This document shows, in pieces, positions 26,234-40,189 of a stretch of DNA of 64,000 nt. Source of the stretch: Tubiluchus corallicola (Eukaryota; Priapulida; Priapulimorpha; Priapulimorphida; Tubiluchidae); contig JAQGDQ010000002.1 in assembly GCA_030141605.1 (NCBI GenBank), positions 974,501-1,038,500 of the forward strand, given 5' to 3'. Position numbers and translations under genes: made by a program. Below the pieces are notes generated by a model. The model was not told where the DNA came from and did not search any database. It saw only the letters and a program-made list of their open reading frames with translations. The stretch's first letter is position 1, and every line of letters starts with the position of its first letter.

Positions 26234-26443
26234 ATGAAAATGAACAACGAGGAAGATAGCGAAGAAATAATTATAACGGCAGAAATTGAACAAACATTAG
26301 AAGAATATCACCAAATAGAAAGTATCAAAGAAATAGAAATGGATGTACCAGAGAATAGAAAAAAGTTAACAGAAACATCGAAATATAATAGCCTAGGAAA
26401 ACACGAAGACAAGAAAACCTGTACAATGGCTCGGTGGCAGTGA
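26234..26443 (+). other. Small acidic ORF (69 aa) upstream of TRAF, doubtful
   Basis: It opens MKMNNEEDSEEIIITAEIEQ, is Glu/Lys-rich, and ends 309 bp before the TRAF start codon. Codon content is protein-like, but there is no known domain. It might be an upstream ORF in a TRAF 5' exon, a truncated gene fragment or chance. Confidence 0.25.
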
Positions 26444-26751
26444 CATCTAAACAGATGAACGTTGTGAGATATGTTTAGGCTTCAAAGTAAAATAATGTTT
26501 CCTCATTTTTCTGATCCAAAATTTACTTAAATTAACACCAAATTAACACATTATTAACATTGCAAATGTTTTTTGTATATACTGTAGATTTTTGTGCTCT
26601 GTTAATTGCCTTTGAACTAATTATAGGTACTTCAGTACCTTTAGAAGTATTTTTAAAATCTTGAATTATGTGTATGTGGCATGTGTTTTTCAGCTTAATC
26701 TTCACTTTTGTCATTGCAGTATGATGTTATTAGCAGTGTGATGCATGAACA

Positions 26752-29700
26752 ATGAACATGAAATTCAATGGTCAAGAAGTGCATTTTACCGAAGCTTTGC
26801 AAGACCGTTACAGGTTTGATTTTCACTAGGTGTGATGCCAATCATATGTTGGTAATTGAAAGCAAATCACTGTCTTTGTAAATATGTTTGTAACAAAAAA
26901 TTTTCCTGCCAAGAAATTATGCACTGTATCAAATGGTAAAGTGCTAGGCAAACGGCTGTGGTCTTAAGATACATTGGTTAAAAAAGCTTGTGAAGTTTGA
27001 GGTAGTTGCGCCAAATGGCATGTGATGACTTGCTTTGAATTACAGAAACGATTTATCATGATGATAAATAATAATTACGGAAAATGAGAGCAGTACAAAC
27101 CCCAAAATAGATTAGAGCAAAAATCAGTACTTAGTAAATGCCAGTGTTTTGAGACTGCAAAAATTTTATTTACATATGTAGCCTAAGTAGTTACTAAGTA
27201 GCCTAAAATTAATTCCAACCCTAACTACTTAACTACTTGTAAAGAGTGGCAATAAAATCAACCAAAATTATTACTAGGACCTACCCTAACTAGCCTAACC
27301 TAATCTAATGTTAAACCTACTGCAGGAGAAATTTAAAGGCTTAGTAGAAAAACTAGCAATGAGCACCTAATCTGACTGAGCAAATAACATGAAGAATTAA
27401 TTAGTCTTGAGAGAGCTTGCCTGCCTCAGGACATTGTACTGGAGTTGTTAAACTTTAAGGTCTGGGTGGTTGGCTGTGACTTGTGCAGATTTAACCTATA
27501 CCATGAACTGTTTGATTACACTGTGATTAATTAATAATGTAATTAATTTATTGAAACTGCATAAAAATTATTGAACAGTCTAGGAAATACTGTTTTTTTT
27601 TGTCTTTTTAGGTGTACTTATTGTGAAAACCTCTTGCAGGAGCCAGTGCAAACGCACTGTGGACATAGATTCTGTGAAGGCTGCATTAAAATTGTGACTT
27701 CTAATAAAGGCAGTCGTTGTCCTCTGGATAACAAAATATTTACTCAGGTGATTTCATTTTGTGCACCACATGTTTTATGTATTTGGCTTTACCTATAAAA
27801 ATTAAGTCTTGATAGTAAAATAACCAGCAAACACATTGATCAGCTTCGAGTGCTGCATACCTAAACAGCATGTATCTATATGAACAAAACAATGTAAACT
27901 GAGTACTTCTAAAAAGGGAAGATGTGTAAAACTAGTCTTAAATTTATAGATTTCCTTCATATTTAAAACAATATGATTGTGGATTAAGAATAATATAATA
28001 TTATGCCTGTTTTTCTTCAAATTCACTGTGACATTAGGTTATGTGATGTTTTGTTTTAGCGATTTCCCAACCTTTTAATTCAGGCACTAGTGAGATTCAT
28101 TGTAGTTGACCAATAGTACGAGTAATATTAAAAGAAAAAACCATTTATCATCGCCATAACCATATTTGATCGTCAGTGCAATCTGAACATGGCTAATTTT
28201 TTGAGCAAGCATTTGCTTATAAACCGTGTTTTGACATCATTGTTTAGCTATTTCAGAGCATGTGTTGTTCAGTGTGCTGACCATTTATGCATGGCTGAGA
28301 CTTCTTAGCTTGTTTCTGATATTCAAAATTAATATAGTCACACATAAATGTTAAGAACCTAATAACCAAACAACAAGATGAATTTAAGCTTTGCATAATA
28401 TCCGATTGCTCAAAATGGCACTAGAAAATCAAATTTAACCTTCATTATTTTTTGAAAATGCCCATAGAGTTGCTGAGCCAAAATATTTGCTAAAATTTGT
28501 AATTTTTCTTTTTATATAAAAAAGTGAGCAGGCCTACATGCAAATCTGACTGATTACTATAATAATTTATTTGACAATTTTAGGTGTTTAAAGATAAGTG
28601 TGCATATCAAGAGATACTGCAGCTAAAAATCTATTGTCCCCAGAAATCTCGAGGATGTAGTTGCATTATTAGCTTGCAAGAGTTGTCCACCCACACTGCT
28701 TTGTGCATGTATGCCATGATAGATTGTCCACAAAACTGTGGCATGGTCATCTCAAGATCAGATCTAGAGCAGCATTTAAAGGTTGACTGTAGTCATAGAC
28801 CAACAACATGTAGCCTGTGTTTGATTAAGCTACCTAGGATACTCATGAATGTACGTAATCTTATCAACTATATTTGAGTATCTTTTGTATAGTATGAACG
28901 TTATAACCTAAGTGATGCATTGTTTAAAAAGTTAGACTTGTCTGTAGATTTAGTAGATTAAATTGTTTTCAGATTCCTTTTATGAATAGACATTTCTTTT
29001 TATGTTAGCGTTTTATACAGATTAGCACATTACAAACTAGAATACACAAATGGCTGTTGTATAGATGGTTGTGGCCGGCCGGCTGGAACTAGCTCATTAT
29101 TAGCGAAATCCTCTGCGACGAGGAAGTAAAAAAGGTGAAAAGAGATAAAAAGAGGTGAAAGCATTGCACAGTGTAATATGTCGTTATTTGTTCAAACATC
29201 CTTTTTTGGTGAATTAATTTATTTGTCAATTTCAGGATCATCTGCTGAAGTGCCCTAAAGTGACTGTGATGTGTCCGCATCAGTGCGGTACCACGATTGA
29301 GAGACAGCTTGTAAGTATTTGATCATCAGTCATCAGCACTTAAATTATGTATTAACAGTTCTACTGAGGAAGGATGTTGTTTTTATTATAACAATTTTTA
29401 TAACATTAATTTGGCTTGGACAAGTTGAACAATCACCATAGTTCATGCATTATATTATTGCTGACTTACTTCTTATATAGTTCATTCGTGTTCTTCTAAT
29501 AAACATGGACAAATGATAATTGTAACATTACTATATTATTATATGAATTGAAGCTTTTTTTAGTTACTCCAGCATGCTGACTCGTGTCCAACACGCCAGA
29601 TGCGATGTAAATTTTCAATGTTTGAATGTGACTTCATTGTAAGTATTAGTGTTGTTATGTCAGTACTTGTTAACTATTCATGATTTACAAATTAAGCCAT

Positions 29701-32700
29701 TGTTTGCAAAAGTAAATTGAGAATATGAAGAGTACAATATTGTAAATATTTACTGTTAAGCTATAAGAAGTACTTTTTATAAAATCATTAAGGCATGACA
29801 TCATTATTATTTCTGCAAAGGCTATTTCATTTTGACATTAAATTGAATCGATTGTTTGAAATGTGCTAGTAAATTATTTGAAATTTTGATATGAAATCAC
29901 AATTAGGAATTGTTATTAATTTTGCCTCTCTGTTACAAGGTTGATTTCCATCTAGAGGAATAATAATTGACTGCCTCCAAATTACTGGCAATAGCAAAAG
30001 AGAAAACATTTTAGGGTTGGCTGGGGGAGTCTATGCAGACTTGGATGGTTCTTCATGTACCTAGATTTGGGTGATGAACATTGAATAGTCGAAACAAGTG
30101 TTTTTTATTGGGACACTAAAAAACTGAAAAGCAAAAAGTTATTTCTAGCACCATGTTTACTAAAAAAAATGCTGGTTGCTTGGCAGGACTGTATATTTAG
30201 TAAGTGACATGTCATGAACAATGTTAATGGTCTTTGTTTTTACTTAAAATGTCAAGAGCTCATGTAGGTTGGTTTTATTATATTTCAGGGTACCCTTTCT
30301 GAAATCGCAGAACACGATCAGAGAATGGTTCAGAATCATATGTATCTAGTAACACTTCATTTTGCCAAGGCAGGATTAGAAGCTGCTGTACTGAATACGC
30401 AAGTTCAGGTGAGGCAATTACTTCATTTATTATGTTGTAACCTTCTATGTGATTTATGCAATTATTATTTGTGCTGAATTAATATTTCGCAGAAATATTA
30501 TATAATTTATTTGAATAGAATTCTTTCCAAAATAAATTCCTCTGGTAAAATGAGAATGTGAAATTTTTTATTACATAATATATTATTTTTATTTTTACTT
30601 CTCATATACTTCTCTAAAGCATTTTACATTTGACCATATATATAATTGATGGACTTGCTGCTAAAACAGTTGATGATTATTAGCAGTCCAATCTCATGGC
30701 TAGGGCTGAGACGGTTAACTGTTTAACCATTTAACCTACTACTAACTGATGTAACCGTTTAGAAAATCACTCACCGTTTAACCGTTACTTAGCCAAGTTT
30801 TCCACAGATCCGTATTAATGAAATCTTGTATCTTTTCTGAGTTGGCGTACGCAGTTAGCAATGTCCCACTTACATAAAATTGTACTATTTGCGACATTGT
30901 TTCAATTAATCTGGCTGCCTAAGAAGCATCTAAACAGTAAATTGCAAAAAGGTTTTTACTCGCGTATGTTACGAGGATGCTGCATGTTGGACATTCTCGC
31001 TGGCACATGCTAGATTTGAACTGCACCGCTTATTCGGGTAAGTATGATATTTTCTTATATGTGACGTCATTGGGAATGGTTTACCGACTGCAATTAATAA
31101 TGTTTAAGCTGTTAGTTAAAATCCTAATTCTCTCAACTCCACTCATGACCTTAATTTTCTGTGTCTGAATGAAGTGCTATGATCCAGCTCTACTGCTGCG
31201 TACTGCAGAAATTTATTAACCTTGGAGAATTCGCATGTTGATTTTTACTGATATTAGTTTCTTACATCCTAGTAAATCTTAAACTGAATTGTACATAAAT
31301 AATAAGGTTGTTGATTAGGAATGGCCATTCAAGTGCCTATGGTAGCATTGCTAGTATGCAGTATGCTTATAGATGTCTAGTGCAAGCCATCAATTTCATG
31401 AATTCAAATGTATTTTTAATTGTAAACGTTTAACTACCATATTACCTAGGGAATATCTAATTATCTGTTTTACTGCTTTGCAAAAATATTGGGGAAGCAG
31501 TTCCACACTCAATAGTTACCTAGTTCATTTAGTATACTTCATACATAGAGAAATTGTAGTGTCGTCATGCTACATGAATAAATTCAACTTTTCTTGTTCC
31601 ACCTATAGTGACTGTAGTTGAGCCACCTTTTCCAATTTTCTATGGCTAATAAGAATTTTCTGTATTTAAGTGATTAGTTTAAAATATGTCAGTGATTAAC
31701 CCACACATTGGCTTCATGTAACTAGAGTTAAGAGTGTGCTAAAATCATAGTTATTAGACTTATTTTGAAAATTCGAGCAAACTGAAGTTTAACACAGTAT
31801 CGGACTGGCTCATTGGCATACTGGGAAATTTCCCGGTGGGTCCCAAACTGATGAACCATCACTTTGGAAATAACTATAAAAAGCAAAAACTAAAAAAGAA
31901 AGAAAATTGCATAGATTCTGAGAAGATTTAAATAAGGCTTCTTTGATGCTACAATTTCTTTCGGTAGATAATAGGTAGATAATCTTCTAGTATTGTTTTA
32001 TGTACGCATTAACATAATTAAATACAACAATATTGAATAGATATAACATTTTGTTTGCCTAAAACCTTTGCTTTTATTTGATTCCTTTGACCACGTTTTG
32101 GGAATAAGTTGGTCCTCTTGACTGGACCCTTCTGTAAGTTTTCCCCCGTAGAAATTTTTGACCGAGTCCGCCACTGGTTGAGCATGTGCTGTCACCCTTA
32201 CATTTTCATTATGAAAAGTTCTGTACTAGACCTACAATTGATTATTTGTTAACTGTCATTTGCCAGTAATTCCTGTGCTAGACAGGTAATTTTCAAAAAA
32301 ATGGAGCCAACAGCATTTTTTCGAAAAGTAGGCAATGTCGTCAGTCTGATCAATTTGACAATGTGAATCCGAAAAAAACTGTTTGCAGTATGAAAAATTA
32401 GCTGAAAATGATAGAGAAAACAAAAAGTGCGAACCATATAAATCAAAAGAAATTCCCAGAAAAAATTTCCACATTGAGAGGCAATAACGACAGCTTTTCT
32501 AGGGTAGTTGGACTTACTGCTATCCATTTCTGTTACTTTTATTTAGAAAATGGCTGCCACACCAAACAAAATTATGCCAATCATGTAATTATATAACTAT
32601 TTACCTAAACATTTGTTATAAAAACAAAAGCCAACTTATTTTTAAATAATTTGACCTTGCTGTATCTGAAAGCTGCTAATAGACCCCAAAAAGTATGCAA

Positions 32701-35700
32701 TGTGGCTTAAGCAGTCCCATAAGCAAAAAACAAAATGACTGCTGAATCCCCGACATATGTAATCTAACAGAATGAAAAACTTGCACATTTCCCTAAAAGT
32801 TGTAAAGCTTTGCCCTCCAAAAAATTAAAGATCGTCTAACATGCTCACCATTTTCAAGGTGGCTGTTGCTAGTTTTTAAAAGCACGTTTTAGCTGTTAGA
32901 ACTGATAAGATGACAATTTTGCTGTCTAGATGTAGGTTTTCAAAGTCAAAGAATCAATATCTGATGCTTAAAAACATCTACGATATTAATAGACAGATCG
33001 CAACACATGCCAAGACCCACCTAGACCATGGCCGAGTCACACAAACTTGTGTTTATTGATAGAGGCTACAATATAAAATGTATAGGCAAACTGAAAAAAC
33101 CATGAAGGATGTGTGCACATTTGGTGGCAATTATTCTAGAAAATATATCACTGTTATGTGGTTGACAAACTGCAAGAAATTTTCAAGCAAAATAAAGCAA
33201 AAAAGACTCAGTTATTTCATTCAATGATATGTGCATTCAATATAATTATTGAGATTGAAATTATGTTTTTTATTATATTTCCATAAAATTAGTTCTCTGT
33301 GCCTTTGTAAAACTTAAACTGATATATGATCAGTCTAAAAGACTTATGTAAGCAACGTGGGTTTAAATAACATAAGTTGAAACAACACAACCAGATAAGC
33401 TTTGCGAATAATAATTAAGATGTCTGCCAGATACTGGATGTTCTACCTTAGCAGACATTAATGCAATAGCATCATTTGGTAATCTATTGTAACAGCATAA
33501 TACTTTAATTAAAAAAATAGGAAACTAATTACTTTGGGACAGACAGTATTTTTGTTAATTTGAAAGGGTTCAGGTGAGAGATTTGATCCAGTGGCAGGTT
33601 TGTTTAATTTTTTGGTTTAGAGAAAGTTATAATCTGACTTTTTCTAACCTTTTCAGGCACTATAAGTCTGTGCAACTATTACCTAAGCACAGTGTCTCAC
33701 CACTATGTCTCTGTACTGCCACTAAGCAAATTTTAGTTGCAGAAATTTCGTATGGCTGGACAAAATAATAATACACACTTGACATTAACTCTCGTAGTAC
33801 ATTTCAATACATTCTCCACATTTATTTTTGAGAAGCTTTTGTTATGCAACTCAAAAGGGAAGACAAAAGGAGAGTTGATTGGCCATCGCGAGTGTACCCC
33901 TGGTTTATTGACGTTTTGGATCTGTGTATTAGGATTTCAAGATGGCTAGGCGTTAGAAGAATTTTCTGGAGTCATTACTTTATTTGACCATGTTTTTGAA
34001 ATGAGCGTGCAATTCATTTTTCAAGGCTGACTGATTGAACCAAGAATCAAATTGCCCCAAATCTAATATAGTATATTCTTGTCACAATTCCTTTAAACTG
34101 TATCTCCTCGTGTTTTTATTTTAAACACAAAATTAAAATGTACAATTGATGCATTAGAAATTGTATGGTATGTATCACGCCACCTTTTTATGTGCTTGCT
34201 CCCCCAACCTTAGAACCTGATTACACCGCTACCTGAAGCATGTCGACAACTTATTAAATGTTGCTGTCAGTCAGCCAAATGGGTGCACTGGCGGACGTAA
34301 GTCTTGTTTGCTCAGCTCTGTGCAAATGCATTGAATGTGAGATTGCTCTAGAGATAATGGTATCTATATACTGGGATCTATAATTCTCACTTGAACTGTT
34401 TGTTTCTTGATGGCTTCTTTATCAGACCTTACAGTGAATGTGTGATGTGCATATATGATATTATTGATATTGCTGCAGCACAAGGTGAATAATAATAGTA
34501 AATAGTAATACTGCCCTAAATCCTTGATCTTTAAAACCTATATCTAGAAGTCATCGTTCTATTTCCAGTAGAAAATGCAATATATATATATATATATATA
34601 TATGTCATCTTAGCAACCATCTTGAAATCCTGAATAGGTGATGTTATATGTAATATTAAGCATCAGGTGTGGATTCCATGTCCTTGAAAAACTACATTTA
34701 CACACCAAAACCATCATCTTGTCTGATATCTAACAGTTAAGATGTCGCCTTTACATGTTACTTGTCAGCTATCCTGGAAATGGCAGCCTTACTGGATATT
34801 GTCTTAAATCCTTTACCTTTGAAAACTATGTCTAGTTACAAAAATCATTATTCATCCTATCTGCCTTAGAACATGTAATATAGTTAATATATGCACAAGT
34901 GGCTGCAGCCCTCTTGTCAGCCATTATGAAATTCTAAATAATGTGATGCCATAGGTACTTTTAGGCATCAGGTGTGGATTCTCTGACCTTGAAAACAATT
35001 ATTTAGACACTAAAATCATCATCTTGTCTCTTCTAACAATTAAGATAATGGTGGCTTTATGCTAGCAATCCTCATTTTGAAATTGTTGGTCGTACTGGGG
35101 GATTTTTAATTGATCTCGCATTCTAAATTAATCACCTTGATGTGTTCTATGGCAGCCTGGCAGCCATTGTTTTTGCTTATTGGATTATTATTTTTGCTTA
35201 TTGTTTAAATTCTTTTGGTTCATTTTGAGGGTCTACTAGAATCATTTTAGATTAGGCAAGTTGAATTAATATAAAAAGGTTTTTTTATTTTTATAACTCT
35301 TTGGCTTAAACGTTTAATATAATTGCATGTTTGGCAGAATTTTGTTTTATGTGGCAGCCATTTAGATTACAATGGCCATTTTGGAAATGAAAATAACAGT
35401 AATGGATTACCTAGGTCCAACTACCGTGGAATGGATGTCTTAGTGGCTTCTTAATATTAATTTACGGAGGATATTTTTTGATTTATCAAGTTAGTGCAAA
35501 AAATTGTGGTAGCTATTTTCTTTTTTCCCCTAATTCCTCAAGCTGGCAACAGTTTTTTTCAAATGTATTGATTTATGAAGTGGAGTGTCAGTTGGTGAAA
35601 CACTTGCCGTAAGTAAGAAGCTGAATATAGTTTTTACTAACTGTTTTACATTTTTTGAGACTTTGCGATATTAATGTGAAGGTGTCACAGGTATTTTATA

Positions 35701-38700
35701 TTTGTGCATATTTCTATTTGTCTACAAGCTTATTTCATATTATAGATACAATGACAATGTTGAGAGCTCTAATATAATATTTATACATATTCTTGCACAA
35801 AGTCCATGAGAAACTTCTTTGCATCTTGTTTACCTTCTAGCATAGAGTTCCACATGTGGAATGTGAATGCATTTTTTAGTTTTTTATGAAGTTCTTCTCG
35901 ACTAGCTTTTGACATGTCAAACATGTAATCAATTGGATAAAATATTTGCGTGCTATAAGCATATACTGTTCCATTATTTGGTAACACTTTTTCTGCTTGC
36001 TCCAAACTGTCTACACGAGCAACATGGTTTGGCCTTAACTTCCACCAGGCAATAGCACAGTCTGTGATTAACTTTGGACCTATACAGTTACTGATCTTTG
36101 GATCATAGTAGTTTGGTATCTGTTTCATGACGAATAGGAGAAATGGATGATTTCTGTCGAATATCAGTAGGGCATTGTTGATGAAGTCTTCGTCTTGAAA
36201 CCCAATGGCATTTCTGAACTTCGTCAAAGGTTGTAGCATAATCACGTCTGTATCCATGTAAATTCCACCATGTTTGTACAGTAGCGCTAGCCGTATTGAA
36301 TCTGCAAAATGATATTTCTTGGATCTTCGAGCTGGTTTGAATATATCCTGAAACGATACACATTTTATTTTTGATTATTAAGAAGTGACAAAGTTACACT
36401 ATGGCGAAATTGATAGTTTTTGCTGATCTGAATTTTTGTTGTTATACTATACTATGCTATGCTATGCTATGCTATGCTATGCTATGCTATGCTATGCTAT
36501 GCTATGCTATGCGATGCGATGCGATGCGATGCGATGCGATGCTATGCTATGCTATGCTATGCTATGCTATGCTATGCTATGCTATACTATACTATACTAT
36601 AGTATACTATACTATACTATACTATACTATACTATACTATACTATACTATACTATACTATACTATACTATACTATACTATACTATACTATACTATACTAT
36701 ACTATACTATACTATACTATACTATACTATACTATACTATACTATACTATACTATACTATACTATACTATACTATACTATAGTACTATAATTCATTCCAG
36801 CCGTGCTTAGCTTTGGATGACAGTGTGTAGTCCATCCATTTGGATTACATTTAAAGCTGACAAAATATTTGACTGGTTTCTGCATCAGAAGCACATTTAG
36901 AATACCATGCCACTTTTACTGTGCACAGTATAATAATGATCTTTTCCTAGCTAACGTATCAGATAAAATCCCTTGCAATATGTTTTTTTAATACCAGCAG
37001 TTGGAGTATCTACAGGATGCGTCCATCTGCATCTTAGTCTATGAACAATTTATTTCTAAAACAATGTCTCTGAATGATCGAAATAAAACAAGTTCAACAA
37101 AGTTGTAGTTCTTAGCAGATGCTTTAATTTTTTCTGTGATGTTCAGAGGTCAGAGGCTAAGATTGCAGAACAACTTTGTGCATCTTATAGGTATATGTAT
37201 GTGCATGGCTACATATTGAATGTGTACTGGTAAGAGAAAAGTTCAGATTTGCTACGCTTTGTTTGGCCAGTAGTTCAAATGGTGAAGCTTGCAACCTGAA
37301 ATTGTATGTTTTTGGTTCAAGTCTTGGTTAGCCCACAAATTTCAAGCATTGTATTCTTCAACTAAGTAGCCATCAGGTTAATTGTTATAAGAGTGTGAAG
37401 TCTTCCTTATTGTTACTGTCACAAGATAATTAAAAAATATACGAATAAAATTTGGTTTAAATCCTTTCTATGTATGCTAAAAGTGTTGTATTTCTGTAGT
37501 TCAAAGGTCACAAAGTGAATTAGTTAGTTTTACCTCAAAAGCAAATTATAAAATGTAGCCAATCAAATACTTTGTGCTAATACTGTCAGGTTTTGAAAGT
37601 CAAAATAGCCAAAGTTCAAGATTACACGCATTTCTGCCTATTTATCCATTTATTTACAAATATATCTCACTAATTGAAATGTAGCAAAAGTTAGCAGGAG
37701 AGTTCATTTTAACATGTGTTAAACTGCCGTATATCTGTTACACAAATTTCAAATTTCTAGGGCAAATGGATTATACACTGCTTAAAAATGTTTCAAAAAG
37801 AAGAGATTAAAATCACGTTACATATAGCTGGACAGGTTACTCATAGCATTCAGGAAAACTGCTATAAATGAGATTAAATGTTAAAGAGCAACTTAGTGAA
37901 TTTTATACACCAAGTGTTCAGTGTCTGGAAAACTGAACTTTAAGCAAATTTTGCACAAGCATTGTCTGGGACACCAACATGCAGCTGCTATTTGTTTGAC
38001 TAGAAAGGTAAAGGTCAATGTCAGTGTGAGCCTTGTTAAATGCATATGTCTTTTAAGGATGAATGGCAATTTATAAATGTACGGTTTACGTGTAACTTTA
38101 TTAACTTGATTCGCTTTTCACACAAACTAAGTTGGGTGGCTGTCAACGTGTGAGATGATGAAGAGGTTCTGCTCAAGTAACCTGTAGTTTTTTGAATGAA
38201 GTTTTAGGAAGACAAAAACCATTAATAAGCATTAGCTGGCAATTGACATCAAACACATTGGGCTATCGCTCCGCCCCCGCTGTAACGCCCCCACAAAAAA
38301 GAAAACATTTTGTTTTGTCCTTATTTAAAGTTAATCAGGTAGTTGTTTTTATCTAACTTCCAAAGGAAAAAAATTAACTAAACTGCGTATTTTCTTGATT
38401 GCGAAATGGTTTAATCAGCAACTCATAGACGTATGCGTTGTGCATTTCTTCCTATAAACGAAACTAGACTGTATATTTCCACTAATTCACTTGCAATTTC
38501 AATTGACAATAATTAATTCTAGAGCCAGGCCAATATTTCTGCCGCTAACTAATGAAAAGTTGAGCATTTTTCATAACAGTATTAGACGGAGCTGTAGCTA
38601 AATGTCCTGAAAGTACCTGCTGCAGGGGTGTGTGAAATAACTTGCATGCTGATTGGGCAGTCAACAAAAATGATTGACATTATGTTAGACGTCAATTGTT

Positions 38701-40115
38701 TATTTGTTAGTAGTTAACAAGACATTACTTAAGTGTTAATTGACATGTAATTAAGTGCATTGTTTTTTAATATAATATTTTTGTGAATCTATAGCCTTGA
38801 ACTTTAGGATAAAAAAGTGTACATCTATCTTCGTCACTATGCATTTTTTACATAGTAAAAACCTAAATCTTCCAGAATCCAGAAAGAGATAACAAGTGCA
38901 GCTTAGTGCATATACAATTTTAAATATGTACCTAAACTAACTAGTGAAACTACTAGGTAAACTAGGACAGCTGTGAAAATACTAAATTAGAAAGTTACAA
39001 ACATTTTTTTATTTAAATAAGGCTTAAAGTTACTGGCATATGGAAAGTAGAAAATAGTTAAAGATTTTGTGAACCACATAGTTGATACAGCAGTATTTGC
39101 CAACTAATTTAGCAGGTTTTATAGTTCTTTGATGGGAATGGTATTTGCGAGAAGTATTAATCACAGGTAATACTGAATGGAAAGCTAGGATAAAGAATAG
39201 TAGCATGAATAATACCTTGTTGACTGGAGTGTCTGAAAACAATTCGTCCACATCTAGCCATTGAAACTTCACGTTACACGTAAACGATGGCGGGTCTTCG
39301 TCAAACCTATCAGTCCCTATTATCCAGAACTTTATCAAAGCTTTCGGTTGCTGTTTGCACACGCTTCTTATTGACAACACTGCCGTTTCGGGCAGTTTGA
39401 TCGGTTCGGACGTCCATAACATATGAATGAGGTGTCTCCTGTCCAGCTTTTCGTCCTGATCAGAAACGACGAACAGATTGTTTACATCGTCATCACTCTC
39501 GCTGTAATTTACTAATAAATAAAGTGTGATACTTGCAACTATGACGGCGAATAGGTACTTAAATTTTACTATACGATAATTGAATTTTAAACTCATTTTT
39601 GCACATATTAGTAGAATACATTAACATGTAGTTGAGCTACAGCTTACTTTTGCCTTTATAGAAGCGCGCTCTCATGCGTTTAGTAGACTTGGCTTTTCAC
39701 ACAGGTTAGCTATAACTTATATATTTTGCGGCGGAAGTAAATCCGGTAAATTTTTAAACTTCATAGTCCGCAAAATTATAGAGAAAATATCCCTTTTTTT
39801 GTTACTCTCACTAGAAATTGTTTTTAACGATTTTTTATACTAATTAAATGCTGAAGCTTGCAAGCACCCCGTTAAGATGATGAAGCTCCGCCTGCATTGG
39901 GTCGTTATCCTTTCACTGAGCCGTAACAAGTTGACTAGCACTCCTGTCCGACGTGTGTGCTATGCTTGCTGTGCAGTGGAAACGTTTTATTGCCATCTTT
40001 GCTATTTACTATAATAATTGATAAAAGTCTTTTTTAGTTTCCTGGTGAATGACCAATAAATTTTTCTTCAATTACATTGTGTAACATACAATGAACTATT
40101 GACTATAAAGATTTC

Positions 40116-40189
<74 letters not shown>

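Noticed and set aside
32249-32596. ORFs of 62-92 codons on both strands in TRAF intron 6
   Set aside because: They are mutually overlapping, hydrophobic or low in information, with no family match.
36401-36810. Two ORFs of 124-129 codons with YYTIL and CYAML repeats
   Set aside because: Pure translation of the pentanucleotide satellite.
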